From the NCBI RefSeq assembly GCF_004521965.1, contig NZ_SDGK01000032.1, positions 1-62,256 of the forward strand: a DNA stretch of 62,256 nucleotides, given 5' to 3'. This document shows, piece after piece, positions 20,804 through 29,724 of the stretch. This DNA comes from Weissella cibaria (GTDB lineage: Bacteria; Bacillota; Bacilli; Lactobacillales; Lactobacillaceae). Every line of letters starts with the position of its first letter. Within the stretch, counting starts at the first letter, position 1. The position numbers were made by a program, and so were the translations under genes. The notes under the pieces were generated by a model. That model had not been told where the DNA came from. It did not search any database and worked only from the letters and a program-made list of their open reading frames with translations.

Positions 20804-21731
20804 GGTGACTTCCTTTCAAAAGCATGACGGCAAATAACGGTCCGCTAATTGCTAGTAAAACAGCACTTGTGGCCAACTCTTTGGGCGCTAAGATGGATCT
20901 AGCGACCGTGTCAGCATTGATTAAGAGTAAACTGCCCCACAACATGGTTGTTGATAGTAATTGCTGGGATTTTGCACGTGGTGCCATTAACCGAGCGATT
21001 TGTGGCAAAATGGCCCCCAAAAAGAAGACCACATCAAGTAAAGCGGTTAAGGCCCCGGTCCAAATACCGACGGCAATGAGGATGAACCACATTGTGCGTG
21101 GTTCATTAAATCCTAACAAACGGACTTGTTGGGCCGATAAGGCGTAAAACTTTAGATTTGGCCAGGCTAGAATTAATAGCATTAGGCCAATCACGACGAT
21201 GATGAGTAATTGCATCACGTCAGCCCAAGTAGCGGTGCTTAACGACGGCAACGGTAACCCGAATCCTTCGCTGGTGATATTGGTTAAGGCTTGAAATGTC
21301 ATCGCAGTCGCAATGCCAATTAACACCATTTGCAAGCAGGGACGATTTTGGGGGATGAATAGCCGCCAACCAATCATAATTAAAATCCCACCAAAGGCGC
21401 CTAACCCGACGTGCCAATTTAGACAAGCTGGCAACAAAACTAAACTGCCAATTGTCAGGAATTGGGTACCATTCACGATTCCCAGAATTGATGCATCAAT
21501 CAGGCGATTGCGTAAGACAATTTGTAAGAGCAAGCCGCTGCCTCCTAGAATCGCACCACCGACGACTGCAATGATAATGCGTGGCAGGCGATAGGTGAGC
21601 AACATATGCCAGGCTTGGGCATTACCTTGACATAAATCATGAATCGCAATGGTTGTGCTACCAATGAGCATTGCAATGACGGTACTGATTAGTAGTACCC
21701 CACTTAAAATCCAGTTATAAAGCTGTTTCAT
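20790..21731 (-). CDS. Haem/iron ABC transporter permease (FecCD family)
   Basis: A 313-residue permease of the FecCD/BtuC family with eight to ten hydrophobic segments. RLPRIIIAVVGGAILGGSGLLLQ, FLGAILPQIARLM and the coupling region match the family. Somewhat shorter than the usual 330 residues. It lies 17 bp downstream of the binding-protein gene and overlaps the ATPase gene. Confidence 0.93.
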   Translation of the reverse strand: MKQLYNWILSGVLLISTVIAMLIGSTTIAIHDLCQGNAQAWHMLLTYRLPRIIIAVVGGAILGGSGLLLQIVLRNRLIDASILGIVNGTQFLTIGSLVLLPACLNWHVGLGAFGGILIMIGWRLFIPQNRPCLQMVLIGIATAMTFQALTNITSEGFGLPLPSLSTATWADVMQLLIIVVIGLMLLILAWPNLKFYALSAQQVRLLGFNEPRTMWFILIAVGIWTGALTALLDVVFFLGAILPQIARLMAPRAKSQQLLSTTMLWGSLLLINADTVARSILAPKELATSAVLLAISGPLFAVMLLKGSHHATT

Positions 21732-21748
21732 AATCTTTTACCGACTTT

Positions 21749-22621
21749 CTAATTCGTTTGCAACCACGCCTTTAATTGCTTAAGGGCCGCTGGTGCATTT
21801 AAATTAGCTGTCATCCCAAACGTGGGCTCGGATGCTTGATAAACCTGGTGTTGTTTAACTGCCGGTAAGGCTTGCCAGGCTGGCTGAGTAAACAGTTCAT
21901 CGAAACTTTGAAAGACTTGCTTTGGCATGGCATGGGCCATCGTGATGATGACATCCGGCTGTGCCGCAGCAATCTGTTCAACGTTCATGGTGGTATAACC
22001 ACCATTTCCTGCCCCGATGACAGTTCCACCAGCACGGTTAATTAAATCGCCGACATAACTATGCTTCGTCCCAGCTAGGAAAGATCCGCCTGGCATCCCC
22101 ATTAACAAAACCACTTTGGGCCGATGGTTCGGATAGACAGCCTTTAAGGTCAGCGTGGCATTTAGTTGGCGTTCTTGTTGTTGACGATTAAAACTATTCC
22201 CAATGGTTTTGATACTCTCGCGTAAGGCGTCTAAATCTGAAAAATTCAAGGCCGTTGTTTGAACATCGTCACTTTTGAGTTTTTGTTCATAGTCAGACAC
22301 TAAGGCTTGGTCTAAGTACACCATATCTGGTTTTAGACTAGCGATGCGTTCCAAATTAGGAGCAACGTGATTACCGACTTGGGGTAATTTTGCATAACGC
22401 TTTGGCAAAGTTTGGTTATCACCAGGTGTAGGCACCCCAACTAAGGGGATGGCTAATTGATTAAAAATATGAGCCTGCGCATTGGTTGTGACAATCACAC
22501 GTTGTTGCGTGTGAGGTGTTGTTGAGTGGGCGGATTGGGTTGATAGCCAATACCAGCCTGCTGTTAACCCAATTAAAATCACTAATAAGATACCAAGTAA
22601 GGCTTGTTGTTTTTTCTGCAT
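21749..22621 (-). CDS. Haem ABC transporter substrate-binding protein (IsdE/HtsA-like)
   Basis: A 290-residue periplasmic-binding-type protein of cluster A-II (PeripBP_2). Segments KPDMVYLDQALV, AGTKHSYVGDLINRAGG and EPTFGMTANLNAP match IsdE/HtsA proteins, whose haem iron is held by a methionine and a histidine; candidates are visible but I cannot assign them. The N-terminal hydrophobic helix (about 8-26) lacks a lipobox cysteine, so it would be held by an uncleaved anchor rather than a lipid. Three bp separate it from the NEAT gene upstream. Confidence 0.88.
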   Translation of the reverse strand: MQKKQQALLGILLVILIGLTAGWYWLSTQSAHSTTPHTQQRVIVTTNAQAHIFNQLAIPLVGVPTPGDNQTLPKRYAKLPQVGNHVAPNLERIASLKPDMVYLDQALVSDYEQKLKSDDVQTTALNFSDLDALRESIKTIGNSFNRQQQERQLNATLTLKAVYPNHRPKVVLLMGMPGGSFLAGTKHSYVGDLINRAGGTVIGAGNGGYTTMNVEQIAAAQPDVIITMAHAMPKQVFQSFDELFTQPAWQALPAVKQHQVYQASEPTFGMTANLNAPAALKQLKAWLQTN

Positions 22622-22624
22622 TGC

Positions 22625-23512
22625 TTAATGCCTCTTCAAAAAGATGGTAGCCAAGGCACCTAAAATACCAATTGCCAGCCCTGCCCCAATAATTAGGCCA
22701 ACGGGTAAAGTTGCAGTCTGATCAGTGGTTTGATCTGCTGATTTTTGTTGTGCAGGGGCGCTCTTTTTGGAAGCTTTAGTTGGTTTTTTCGCAGATGATG
22801 AAGTCGTCGCATGCGCCTCAGATTCAGTCTTACCGGCTGTGATTATCGCACTGGTAGATGCTGACGTGCTTGACGCTGATGTTTCGGCAGCTGCATTCGT
22901 TGTCACAGATTCAGCCGTTGTTGTTTGTGCGGTAGAACTAGTTGCTCCACGGGTCTCATGGCTACTTGATGTCGCTACAACGTGACTGGTTGTTGGCGTT
23001 TGACTGCTTGTAACAGCCGCAATCGAAGTCGACGCTGAAGTTGAATCAGCGGATGTTGCTGACGCGGCCGGTGCTGGAGCTGGTACGTTGGCTGTGTCGA
23101 GTACCAAACCAACTGTATAATTATGGTGATAATTAATGCTATCGACATCGACCTTAATGTTGGCGTTGTGGCGTGCTTTCAAATCTGACGTGACAAAACT
23201 ATACGTAATCGTTTGTTTATTGCCACTTTGACTGCGTGAGGTCGTTACCCCGCTACCGTCAATGCTCAACATTTGAACAGGATAATCACCGAGCGATGTG
23301 TCAGTTGTGACTGTTGATGTCACAGTATATTGATTACCGTTTGGTGTTACCGTTGCTAAATTAGCAAAGTAAGCTGAGGCGTATGATGCACTATTTGTCC
23401 CGTTTTCTAAGACTTGCATGGGTGTGTTATACGTATCACCAAATACGGTTGGTTCAACAGTTAGAAGAGTAATACCGCTAATCAGGATTAACAAAAATGA
23501 TTTGATGGTCAT
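22625..23512 (-). CDS. Shp-like membrane-anchored NEAT-domain protein
   Basis: A 295-residue surface protein. A signal sequence (MTIKSFLLILISGITLLTV) is followed by one NEAT domain (about 25-145) with NSASYASAYF early and the haem-ligand motif YHHNY (YxxxY) late. Then comes a Ser/Thr/Ala linker of about 100 residues, a membrane helix (LIIGAGLAIGILGALATIFL) and a KRH tail. There is no LPXTG. Architecture and position match streptococcal Shp, which hands haem to the HtsA binding protein. The ATG at 23512, 10 bp past the previous stop, is preferred over an upstream overlapping start. Confidence 0.85.
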   Translation of the reverse strand: MTIKSFLLILISGITLLTVEPTVFGDTYNTPMQVLENGTNSASYASAYFANLATVTPNGNQYTVTSTVTTDTSLGDYPVQMLSIDGSGVTTSRSQSGNKQTITYSFVTSDLKARHNANIKVDVDSINYHHNYTVGLVLDTANVPAPAPAASATSADSTSASTSIAAVTSSQTPTTSHVVATSSSHETRGATSSTAQTTTAESVTTNAAAETSASSTSASTSAIITAGKTESEAHATTSSSAKKPTKASKKSAPAQQKSADQTTDQTATLPVGLIIGAGLAIGILGALATIFLKRH

Positions 23513-23522
23513 GATATTACGC

Positions 23523-26213
23523 CTACCGAATCTTGAAGAAATTGACTGCCATGGTTGTCCCAATGAAGCCGATTGCAGCCGTTAATGCAACGCCAGCACC
23601 AATCAAAGCAGCTCGTTTAATTGATGACGGTTGTTGGTCATCGTGCGTATTAGCTTGCTTGGTAGTTGGTGTGTTCTGAGCGGTTTTAGCCTGGCTTGAA
23701 TTTGAGGCATGCTTATCTTTGTTAGTCGACTTAGCTGGCTTATCAGTAGTTGCAGCTGGTTGCGTAGCTGTTTGGGCAGCCACTGCGACAGGCAATGACG
23801 TTGCAGTGGTTGGCGTGACCGTTGTTTGTGTAGTTTGCGTTGTTGCCAGTGTTGTCGCAGCGGCTGTGCCTGGCACGTTAGCAATTGGGGATGGCATTGT
23901 TGTACCAACACCGGTTACCCCCATGCTTGTTGTTGGTGTCGTAGCATGTGTACGATCATTTACATCAGTCAGCGTTGTTTCATGTGAAACATCTGACTGG
24001 TTCGTGTTCGATTCAGTGCCACTAGGTGTGCCGTTTTTATCTGCGCCAGTTGGCAGATCATTTTCCTTATCACTCAATACTTTACCGATAACCAAACGAA
24101 TCTCATAGTTTTCGTTATAAGGAATTGGCTCTGTAAATTGCACGTGAATCTTTGTGGCAATCGGCTTTGTCAATTCAGACTTTTGTAACTTCATCCGGTA
24201 AGTTGATTCATAGTAATTGTTAACCAATTTCGTCTCTACTAAGGAAACATCATGCTTCTTATCAGTAAAGCGAATTGGATTTTTACCCATCAACTTTGGC
24301 GTGTGGGTCTTTAGATAACCGTAGTATGAGCCGTCATCATTTTTAGCTAATTTAATGGTCGTGTGAAAGTATTGGGTGGCAATTGAAGCTTCATCATTAT
24401 CGGCACGCAAAATTTTCAATGCATGCACGACCGCATTTTCGGCGGGCTTTTCTGTTGAATTTGATGTTGATTCATCGTTATCGGTTTCTGGCTTACCAGA
24501 ACTGCCGTTATTATCAGAGCCACCCTTGTCACGAGTTACAACTGCATTACTAGTGTCAAAAACCATGTCGGCCGTTGGCTTTTCAATCACTTGACCATTC
24601 ATTGAAATCGTCATATTTGTCGTGATCGGCTTGTACAAGGCCTCAGGTGGTAACGTGACTAGCCAGTGCGTACCTTGACACTTAGCAGCTTCGCCGTTGA
24701 ACTTGTAGTCTGACATCATATCCATGATAGCTTGGCTGCTGGTTGCGATATCAATGTGTGCTAATTTACCGTTAACGGTCACAGTGGCCGGAGTATTCAA
24801 GTAGTTATTCATTGCTGACGCATTGTTTGTACCGGTCTTGTAGTTAGCGAATGGGACGGTATAGGTACCATTTGCTAATTGTTTTTGATCGGGTTGTGGC
24901 GTCGCAGGGTTACATGGTGTTTCCGGCGTAGTTGGCACGGATGGTGTCTCTGGATCCGTTGGTTGCTCCGGTTGAGCAGACGTCTCTGGTTGTGTTTCAG
25001 AAGACGACCCAAGGGCCGATGTCATATCAAATGACAAGTTTGATTGATAACCCTTGCTTGGACTCATTGGTACACTCGTAAACGACGCAATTTTAGTAAC
25101 GTTCGTATCATCTGGTGACAAATCTTTGGTTGGAATTTCAAAAGTGACGAAGCGTTCACCATTGACCGGCTTGGTGATGTTATCAAATGTCACCGTTGGA
25201 ATCATGCTGAGCATACCCTGCTTAGACTTTTGGTAGGCAACGGTCACTTTTGATGTCAACCAGCCGAGGTCAGTCTGGAAATTTGTATCAAACCATTTAT
25301 CCATCCCACCTTCAGCTGAAACAGCTAATTTGTAAGACCCAGTTATTAAGTCTTTAGCTGGTAGTACGTTAGTTAAATCAAAAGTTAAATCTGATTTATA
25401 TCCTTTCGTCGGACTCATTGGTACACTAGTGAAAGATGCTAATGTGACGGTCTTGCCGTTGGCAGGCTTTAAGTCCTTTGTTGGAATGTTGAACGTGATG
25501 TCATTTTTACCATTTAAAGGTTGTGTGATGCCATCAAAAGTCACTTCAGGAATCAGGCTGAGCATATTGCTAACGCTATCCTTGAATGAAAGGGTGACGT
25601 CAGTTGTATCCCCTTTGACAGCTAGTTTAGCAGTGGGGTAAAAAAAGCGATCCATGCTATCGCCAGCGGCCATTGGTACGTCGACTGACAGAATGGCATC
25701 GCTATCGATAGCATTCGTATCAGTCGGATTTTCCGGGACGATGGGTGTCACCATTAAATCAGCAGAAGGCTCTTCATGCCAAGAAATAGCTGGCACGTCA
25801 ATCACCATGCTGGTTGCAAATGGGGCTGACCATTCGCTGACGGGTAAAGTCACGGTCCAATGGGTACCAGACTTTGTGGCTGCGTGGCCGGCAACTGTAA
25901 AGCCGGTCATCATATCCATCTGTGACTGCCCCTTCATGGCAATATCAAGGGTCACTGATCCGTTTTTGATGGTCATTGATCCTTTGCTCTCGACGTATGA
26001 CATCATAGCTGAATCTTCTTGCGTGCCAGTCTTGTAGACGGCAACGGTCGTATCATAGGTACCATCAGCTAAGGTCAGAGCGTTAGTTTGTTGTGTTTGA
26101 TTTGTTTCAGCGGCAGCGACAATCGTTGTAATGCTTGAAACAGATGTTGTTAACAGCATGCTACCCAATGCAGCTGTTGAAAAAAGCGCAGCAACGCGCG
26201 AAATAGTACTCAT
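23523..26213 (-). CDS. Shr-like multi-NEAT haem-binding surface protein
   Basis: An 896-residue surface protein. After a signal sequence (about 1-38), five NEAT-like modules follow at roughly 35-150, 170-285, 290-410, 455-560 and 590-720. Modules 2 and 3 are close copies sharing a SFTSVPMSP segment. Only module 5 shows YNENY, the YxxxY haem-ligand motif. A Thr/Ala/Gln-rich spacer of about 130 residues precedes a C-terminal membrane helix and the tail FFKIR; there is no LPXTG. Probably captures haem and passes it to the Shp-like protein. The ATG at 26213 is preceded by GGGAG at 13 bp; a TTG at 26246 is an alternative. Confidence 0.83.
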   Translation of the reverse strand: MSTISRVAALFSTAALGSMLLTTSVSSITTIVAAAETNQTQQTNALTLADGTYDTTVAVYKTGTQEDSAMMSYVESKGSMTIKNGSVTLDIAMKGQSQMDMMTGFTVAGHAATKSGTHWTVTLPVSEWSAPFATSMVIDVPAISWHEEPSADLMVTPIVPENPTDTNAIDSDAILSVDVPMAAGDSMDRFFYPTAKLAVKGDTTDVTLSFKDSVSNMLSLIPEVTFDGITQPLNGKNDITFNIPTKDLKPANGKTVTLASFTSVPMSPTKGYKSDLTFDLTNVLPAKDLITGSYKLAVSAEGGMDKWFDTNFQTDLGWLTSKVTVAYQKSKQGMLSMIPTVTFDNITKPVNGERFVTFEIPTKDLSPDDTNVTKIASFTSVPMSPSKGYQSNLSFDMTSALGSSSETQPETSAQPEQPTDPETPSVPTTPETPCNPATPQPDQKQLANGTYTVPFANYKTGTNNASAMNNYLNTPATVTVNGKLAHIDIATSSQAIMDMMSDYKFNGEAAKCQGTHWLVTLPPEALYKPITTNMTISMNGQVIEKPTADMVFDTSNAVVTRDKGGSDNNGSSGKPETDNDESTSNSTEKPAENAVVHALKILRADNDEASIATQYFHTTIKLAKNDDGSYYGYLKTHTPKLMGKNPIRFTDKKHDVSLVETKLVNNYYESTYRMKLQKSELTKPIATKIHVQFTEPIPYNENYEIRLVIGKVLSDKENDLPTGADKNGTPSGTESNTNQSDVSHETTLTDVNDRTHATTPTTSMGVTGVGTTMPSPIANVPGTAAATTLATTQTTQTTVTPTTATSLPVAVAAQTATQPAATTDKPAKSTNKDKHASNSSQAKTAQNTPTTKQANTHDDQQPSSIKRAALIGAGVALTAAIGFIGTTMAVNFFKIR
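23976..23991. other. parS-like site inside the Shr-like gene
   Basis: TGTTTCATGTGAAACA matches the parS consensus at 15 of 16 positions; the single change is in the centre (CACGTG to CATGTG). Confidence 0.65.
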
Positions 26214-26261
26214 GAGTGGTAACAATCTCCCAAATTTAATTACCAACTCTAGTTCTCTCTA

Positions 26262-26315
26262 AATTCTTATAAGTTCACACAAAGTGTACAATTTAACATA
26301 TGCATATTGTATGCA
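26262..26315 (-). promoter_or_regulatory. Candidate operator/promoter of the haem operon
   Basis: The divergent gap between the NEAT operon and ktrA contains the inverted repeat TGCATATTGTATGCA (26301-26315) and, nearer the operon, an imperfect dyad TTCACACAAAGTGTACA (about 26274-26290) next to a TATAAG -10-like element. An iron- or haem-responsive repressor site is expected here but neither dyad is a clear Fur box. Confidence 0.35.
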
Positions 26316-26487
26316 TTTAATCGGACTTAATGCAAGTTTACTTCCGATTTTTAGGTAGTTTGTGATGAAGTGGTAAAATAAAGTCGAATGGTCACGTCGG
26401 CAATTTGAGACCGCACGATGATCAAAACACCTGATTTAGGGTGTCTAAGGCATGATATAAAGATTAATAAAAAATGGAGACAATATA

Positions 26488-27156
26488 ATGAAGCAAACAT
26501 TTGCCGTGATTGGCTTGGGCCGTTTTGGTAGTTCGCTATTAGAATCGCTCATTGCGGCTGGTCAGGATGTATTGGTTATCGATAGTAACCCTGTCTTGGT
26601 TGAAAATTACATGGATAAGGCGACACACGCTGTGATTGCAGATGCACAAGATGAGGATGCTTTGCGAGATTTGGATTTACCAAGCTTTGATCACGTCATT
26701 GTGGCAATCGGTCACAATCAACAAGCGTCAATTTTGACAACGATTTTGTTGAAGGACATGGGTGTACGACATGTGGTTGCTAAGGCAGAAAATAATTTGC
26801 ACGCCCGCGTATTGGCAAAGGTTGGTGCGGATCAGGTGGTGCGGCCTGAACATGAAATGGCCCAACGATTAGCGGAACAAATCATGACGCCCAATTTGAT
26901 TAATTATATTGATTTGGGTGATAAGCACTCCTTGGGTGAAATTAAGATTGCGAATTTGAAATTTGCGAATAAAACCATTTCAGAATTAAATATTCGCAAA
27001 ACTTATGGCCTTAACGTGATTGCAATTAAGTCGCAAGGTCAGGTTAATGTGGCACCAGAGTCTAGTGAAATGATTCAAATCGGGGACGTGCTAACGGTTG
27101 TTGGTGAGAGTGTTGATGTGAAGCATTTTGAATCACTGGTTGAAAAGACCAAGTAG
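26488..27156 (+). CDS. ktrA: Ktr potassium uptake system regulatory subunit (RCK protein)
   Basis: A 222-residue cytoplasmic gating subunit. Residues 1-130 form the RCK_N Rossmann domain with FAVIGLGRFGSSLLESL for nucleotide binding; about 140-220 form RCK_C, which in homologues binds c-di-AMP. It partners a KtrB-type channel; the only one here is at 37.1 kb, so the pair is split by about 10 kb. RBS TGGAG. Transcribed alone, ahead of a separate T-box promoter. Confidence 0.93.
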   Translation: MKQTFAVIGLGRFGSSLLESLIAAGQDVLVIDSNPVLVENYMDKATHAVIADAQDEDALRDLDLPSFDHVIVAIGHNQQASILTTILLKDMGVRHVVAKAENNLHARVLAKVGADQVVRPEHEMAQRLAEQIMTPNLINYIDLGDKHSLGEIKIANLKFANKTISELNIRKTYGLNVIAIKSQGQVNVAPESSEMIQIGDVLTVVGESVDVKHFESLVEKTK

Positions 27157-27166
27157 GTCACAACGC

Positions 27167-27195
27167 TTGACTAATTTTTTAGAAGTCTTTATAGT
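27167..27195 (+). promoter_or_regulatory. Promoter of the T-box transcript
   Basis: -35 TTGACT (27167-27172) and -10 TATAGT (27190-27195) with a 17-bp spacer, just upstream of the T-box leader. Confidence 0.85.
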
Positions 27196-27202
27196 TAAGT
27201 TA

Positions 27203-27426
27203 CTAATTGGCGTCTCGGTGAAGAAAGAGGTGTTCGATTGTGCAATGTTTTAGAGAGCTTGTGGTTGGTGCAAACAAGTACATTGTTATCGAACGTGGAA
27301 CTTTTGGAGAAACAAAAATTACCCGTAATTAAGTTGCTTGGTTAGGATGATTAACTAAGAATTAGGGTGGAACCGCGTTATTTAACGTCCCTATGTCAAA
27401 TTTAATTTGGCATGGGGACTTTTTTG
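27203..27426 (+). promoter_or_regulatory. T-box riboswitch leader
   Basis: A tRNA-sensing leader. Stem I is visible: GTTCGAT/ATCGAAC, then CAATG/CATTG, the AGAGAG bulge and the apical GGTTGGTGCAAA. The invariant T-box AGGGTGGAACCGCG is at 27364-27377. The terminator GTCCCTATG/CATGGGGAC with a T-run is at 27387-27426. The loop on the 3' side of stem I reads GTGGAA, so the specifier could be TGG (Trp), GGA (Gly) or GTG (Val); I cannot decide. It should switch the permease gene on when that tRNA is uncharged. Confidence 0.93.
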
Positions 27427-27450
27427 TACCCATGCAGTGAGGTTTTTAAT

Positions 27451-28812
27451 ATGGAAAACGGAAACGAGCAACGTGAGTTATCACGTGGGTTGAAGTCGCG
27501 GCACATTCAGATGATTGCCATCGGTGGTGCGATTGGAACAGGATTGTTCCTGGGGGCTGGGTCGGCCATCAAGGCGGCTGGGCCATCACTGATTTTGGCA
27601 TATGCCATAACTGGTATTTTTGCTTATCTCATGATGCGCGCGGTTGGTGAGTTGTTATTATCGAATACGAAAATGCGCTCATTTATTGATTTTGTCCGCG
27701 AATATTTAGGTTACAAGTGGGAATTTGCCATTGGCTGGGCCTACTGGCTGAGTTGGGCAAGTTTGGCAATGGCTGATTTAACAGCGACCGGTATTTATCT
27801 GCGCTATTGGTTCCCCTTCATTCCGCAGTGGGTCACACCATTGATTGTGGTGTTACTTCTAGTCGGGCTGAATTTGGTGAATGTGCGCTGGTTTGGTGAA
27901 TTGGAGTCAGGCTTCGCATCCATTAAGGTGATCGCCATCTTAGCTTTGATTGTTGCTGGATTAGGTTTGATTGCAACTGGCTTCCATACTGGTGGGCACA
28001 CAGCTTCATTCGCCAATTTGGTGGACCACGGTGGTTTCTTCGCAACCGGCTTTGGCGGATTCATAATGGCCTTTCCGATGGTTATTTTTGCCTTCACGGG
28101 TATTGAAATGGTGGGACTAACGGCTGGTGAAACGGAAGACCCAGAGCGTGATCTACCAAAGGCCATTAACTCAGTACCTGTTCGAATCGGGTTGTTTTAC
28201 GTTGGTGCGGTTGCGATTATTATGGCAATCTATCCTTGGAATGATATCAATACGGCCCAATCACCTTTCGTGCAAGTATTTGCAGGGATGGGCATTAAGT
28301 TTGCCGCTGATATTGTGAATTTTGTAGTGCTAACCTCAGCGTTGTCAGCCGCTAATTCAGCAATCTTCTCAACGTCACGGACGTTGTATGTATTGGCGAA
28401 AAACAACCAAGCGCCAAAGTCGTTGGCGAAGGTTTCAAAGAACATGGTGCCAGTCACTGGTATGTTGGCGTCGTCATTGATTTTCTTGGCAGTGGTGTTG
28501 TTAAACTACTTCTTCCCATCACAAATCTTTACGTTGATTACTGGTGTGGCAACGATTAGTTTTATCTTTGTTTGGATTTTGATTATGGTTGCGCACATCA
28601 AGTACAAGTCAACTGAGGCATCAATCGAAAATCCATACAAGATGCCATGGTTCCCAGCAACCAGTTACTTAACGATTGCCTTTTTCTTGGCCGTATTGGT
28701 GATCTTGGTGTTGGATAAGGCGACGCAGGTATCTGTGATTGCGACAATCATTTTCTTTATTGTTATGGTTGGTGGTTACTCATTTTTGACGAAGCATAAA
28801 CAAGACATTTAA
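27451..28812 (+). CDS. Amino-acid permease (AAT family, APC superfamily)
   Basis: A 453-residue transporter with about twelve hydrophobic segments. RHIQMIAIGGAIGTGLFLGAG is the AAT family's first-helix substrate-binding motif, and GIEMVGLTAGETEDPERDLP is the family signature near residue 220. Proton-coupled uptake of an amino acid into the cytoplasm is expected. The T-box upstream means expression rises when one amino acid is short, and that amino acid is the best candidate substrate. The ATG at 27451 follows the leader terminator; the frame open from 27412 begins inside it. Confidence 0.92.
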   Translation: MENGNEQRELSRGLKSRHIQMIAIGGAIGTGLFLGAGSAIKAAGPSLILAYAITGIFAYLMMRAVGELLLSNTKMRSFIDFVREYLGYKWEFAIGWAYWLSWASLAMADLTATGIYLRYWFPFIPQWVTPLIVVLLLVGLNLVNVRWFGELESGFASIKVIAILALIVAGLGLIATGFHTGGHTASFANLVDHGGFFATGFGGFIMAFPMVIFAFTGIEMVGLTAGETEDPERDLPKAINSVPVRIGLFYVGAVAIIMAIYPWNDINTAQSPFVQVFAGMGIKFAADIVNFVVLTSALSAANSAIFSTSRTLYVLAKNNQAPKSLAKVSKNMVPVTGMLASSLIFLAVVLLNYFFPSQIFTLITGVATISFIFVWILIMVAHIKYKSTEASIENPYKMPWFPATSYLTIAFFLAVLVILVLDKATQVSVIATIIFFIVMVGGYSFLTKHKQDI

Positions 28813-28822
28813 CAATTAAAAT

Positions 28823-29036
28823 GTGTCTGGGACAGAAGTCTCTGTCTCAGCCGCAAAAAGCCGCCAATCTCCCGATTTAAAATCGGAGGATTGGCGGTTT
28901 TTAAACGTGTTCCGAGAGGCTGAACCCTTAATATAACGCCATTTGACCCGCTCATACCTCTACGCTACGCTCCATGGCATAAGCGGGTCAAACAATGTTA
29001 TCATCGGGTCCAAAGCGCCTTTCGTCTCACTCTCAT
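28823..29036. repeat. Convergent-gap repeat, copy 1 (with terminator)
   Basis: A composite element: hairpin CTGGGACAGA/TCTGTCTCAG (28827-28850), terminator hairpin of the permease (28855-28902), the motif AACGTGTTCCGAGAGGCTGA, then ATATAACGCC, a 17-bp stem TTTGACCCGCT.../...AGCGGGTCAAA (28936-28995), and finally an inverted degenerate copy of the first motif (ATCATCGGGTCCAAAGCGCCTTTCG). Related elements lie at 31237-31391 and 47579-47666. Confidence 0.75.
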
Positions 29037-29039
29037 TTT

Positions 29040-29657
29040 TTATTTACGATCACCAACTGTAATCATTTGATTACGCCACTTGTCTTGTAACAAGGCTTCT
29101 AAGTAGACTAGCGCAATCGTTTCACGTGAAACAGTTTGCGCAGGTGTCGTTTCATGACTATCAAAAATAATTGGCTTGCCGGCTGGCCCACCGTGGAACA
29201 TCACAGGACTGACAATGGTCGTATCAAAGTCAGCCCCCATCAACATTTCACCACCGCGTAGTTGTTGATTGAAGTAGCCGGGCATCGAACGGGCAATGCG
29301 GCCTTCACCGCCAATGGTTTCGCCCATCATGCCACCAGCGCCGAGCCAAATGACACGGTCGATCGTGTGACCACTCATGTTAATGGCATCGATTAGCGCT
29401 TGGGCATACGTTGGCATTGGTGATGAGCCGATGAAGCTAACGATGATATCAGCATCAGCGATGGCTGGTACCAATGTTGTCGCATCGTACATGTCCCCTT
29501 CGTAGACTTGATAAGCCTTATGCTGAGAACGGGGTAAGCGACGTGAATTACGGGCCCACAATGTTAATTGCATGTCATCAGGCGCCACATTAGCAAAACT
29601 ATCAATAAAATATTGCGCAACATTTCCGGTAGCGCCTAGTACCAACACGTTCTTCAT
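29040..29657 (-). CDS. NAD(P)-binding SDR-type oxidoreductase
   Basis: A 205-residue protein. The Rossmann glycine motif VLGATGNVAQYF sits at residues 5-16, followed by a segment resembling atypical short-chain dehydrogenases of the NmrA/YwnB type (GDMYDATTLVPAIADADIIV). Substrate unknown. RBS GAGGTG. A parS-like site lies within the gene near its 3' end. Monocistronic, convergent with the permease. Confidence 0.85.
   Translation of the reverse strand: MKNVLVLGATGNVAQYFIDSFANVAPDDMQLTLWARNSRRLPRSQHKAYQVYEGDMYDATTLVPAIADADIIVSFIGSSPMPTYAQALIDAINMSGHTIDRVIWLGAGGMMGETIGGEGRIARSMPGYFNQQLRGGEMLMGADFDTTIVSPVMFHGGPAGKPIIFDSHETTPAQTVSRETIALVYLEALLQDKWRNQMITVGDRK
29118..29133. other. parS-like site
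   Basis: CGTTTCACGTGAAACA matches the ParB/Spo0J-binding consensus TGTTTCACGTGAAACA at 15 of 16 positions. Inside the SDR gene. Confidence 0.8.
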
Positions 29658-29724
29658 TATGAATCACCTCGGTTTCTTTGCAAAAATAATAGCACACCTT
29701 CCGAGGAATACAGTATGAAAAGGG

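Noticed and set aside
22625-26213. LPXTG cell-wall sorting signals in the NEAT proteins
   Set aside because: The C-termini contain a hydrophobic helix and basic tail, but no LPXTG-like motif; TLPVG in the shorter protein does not fit.
26340-26487. c-di-AMP (ydaO) riboswitch before ktrA
   Set aside because: The leader contains only a short ACACC/GGGTGT hairpin without the conserved ydaO core or a terminator.
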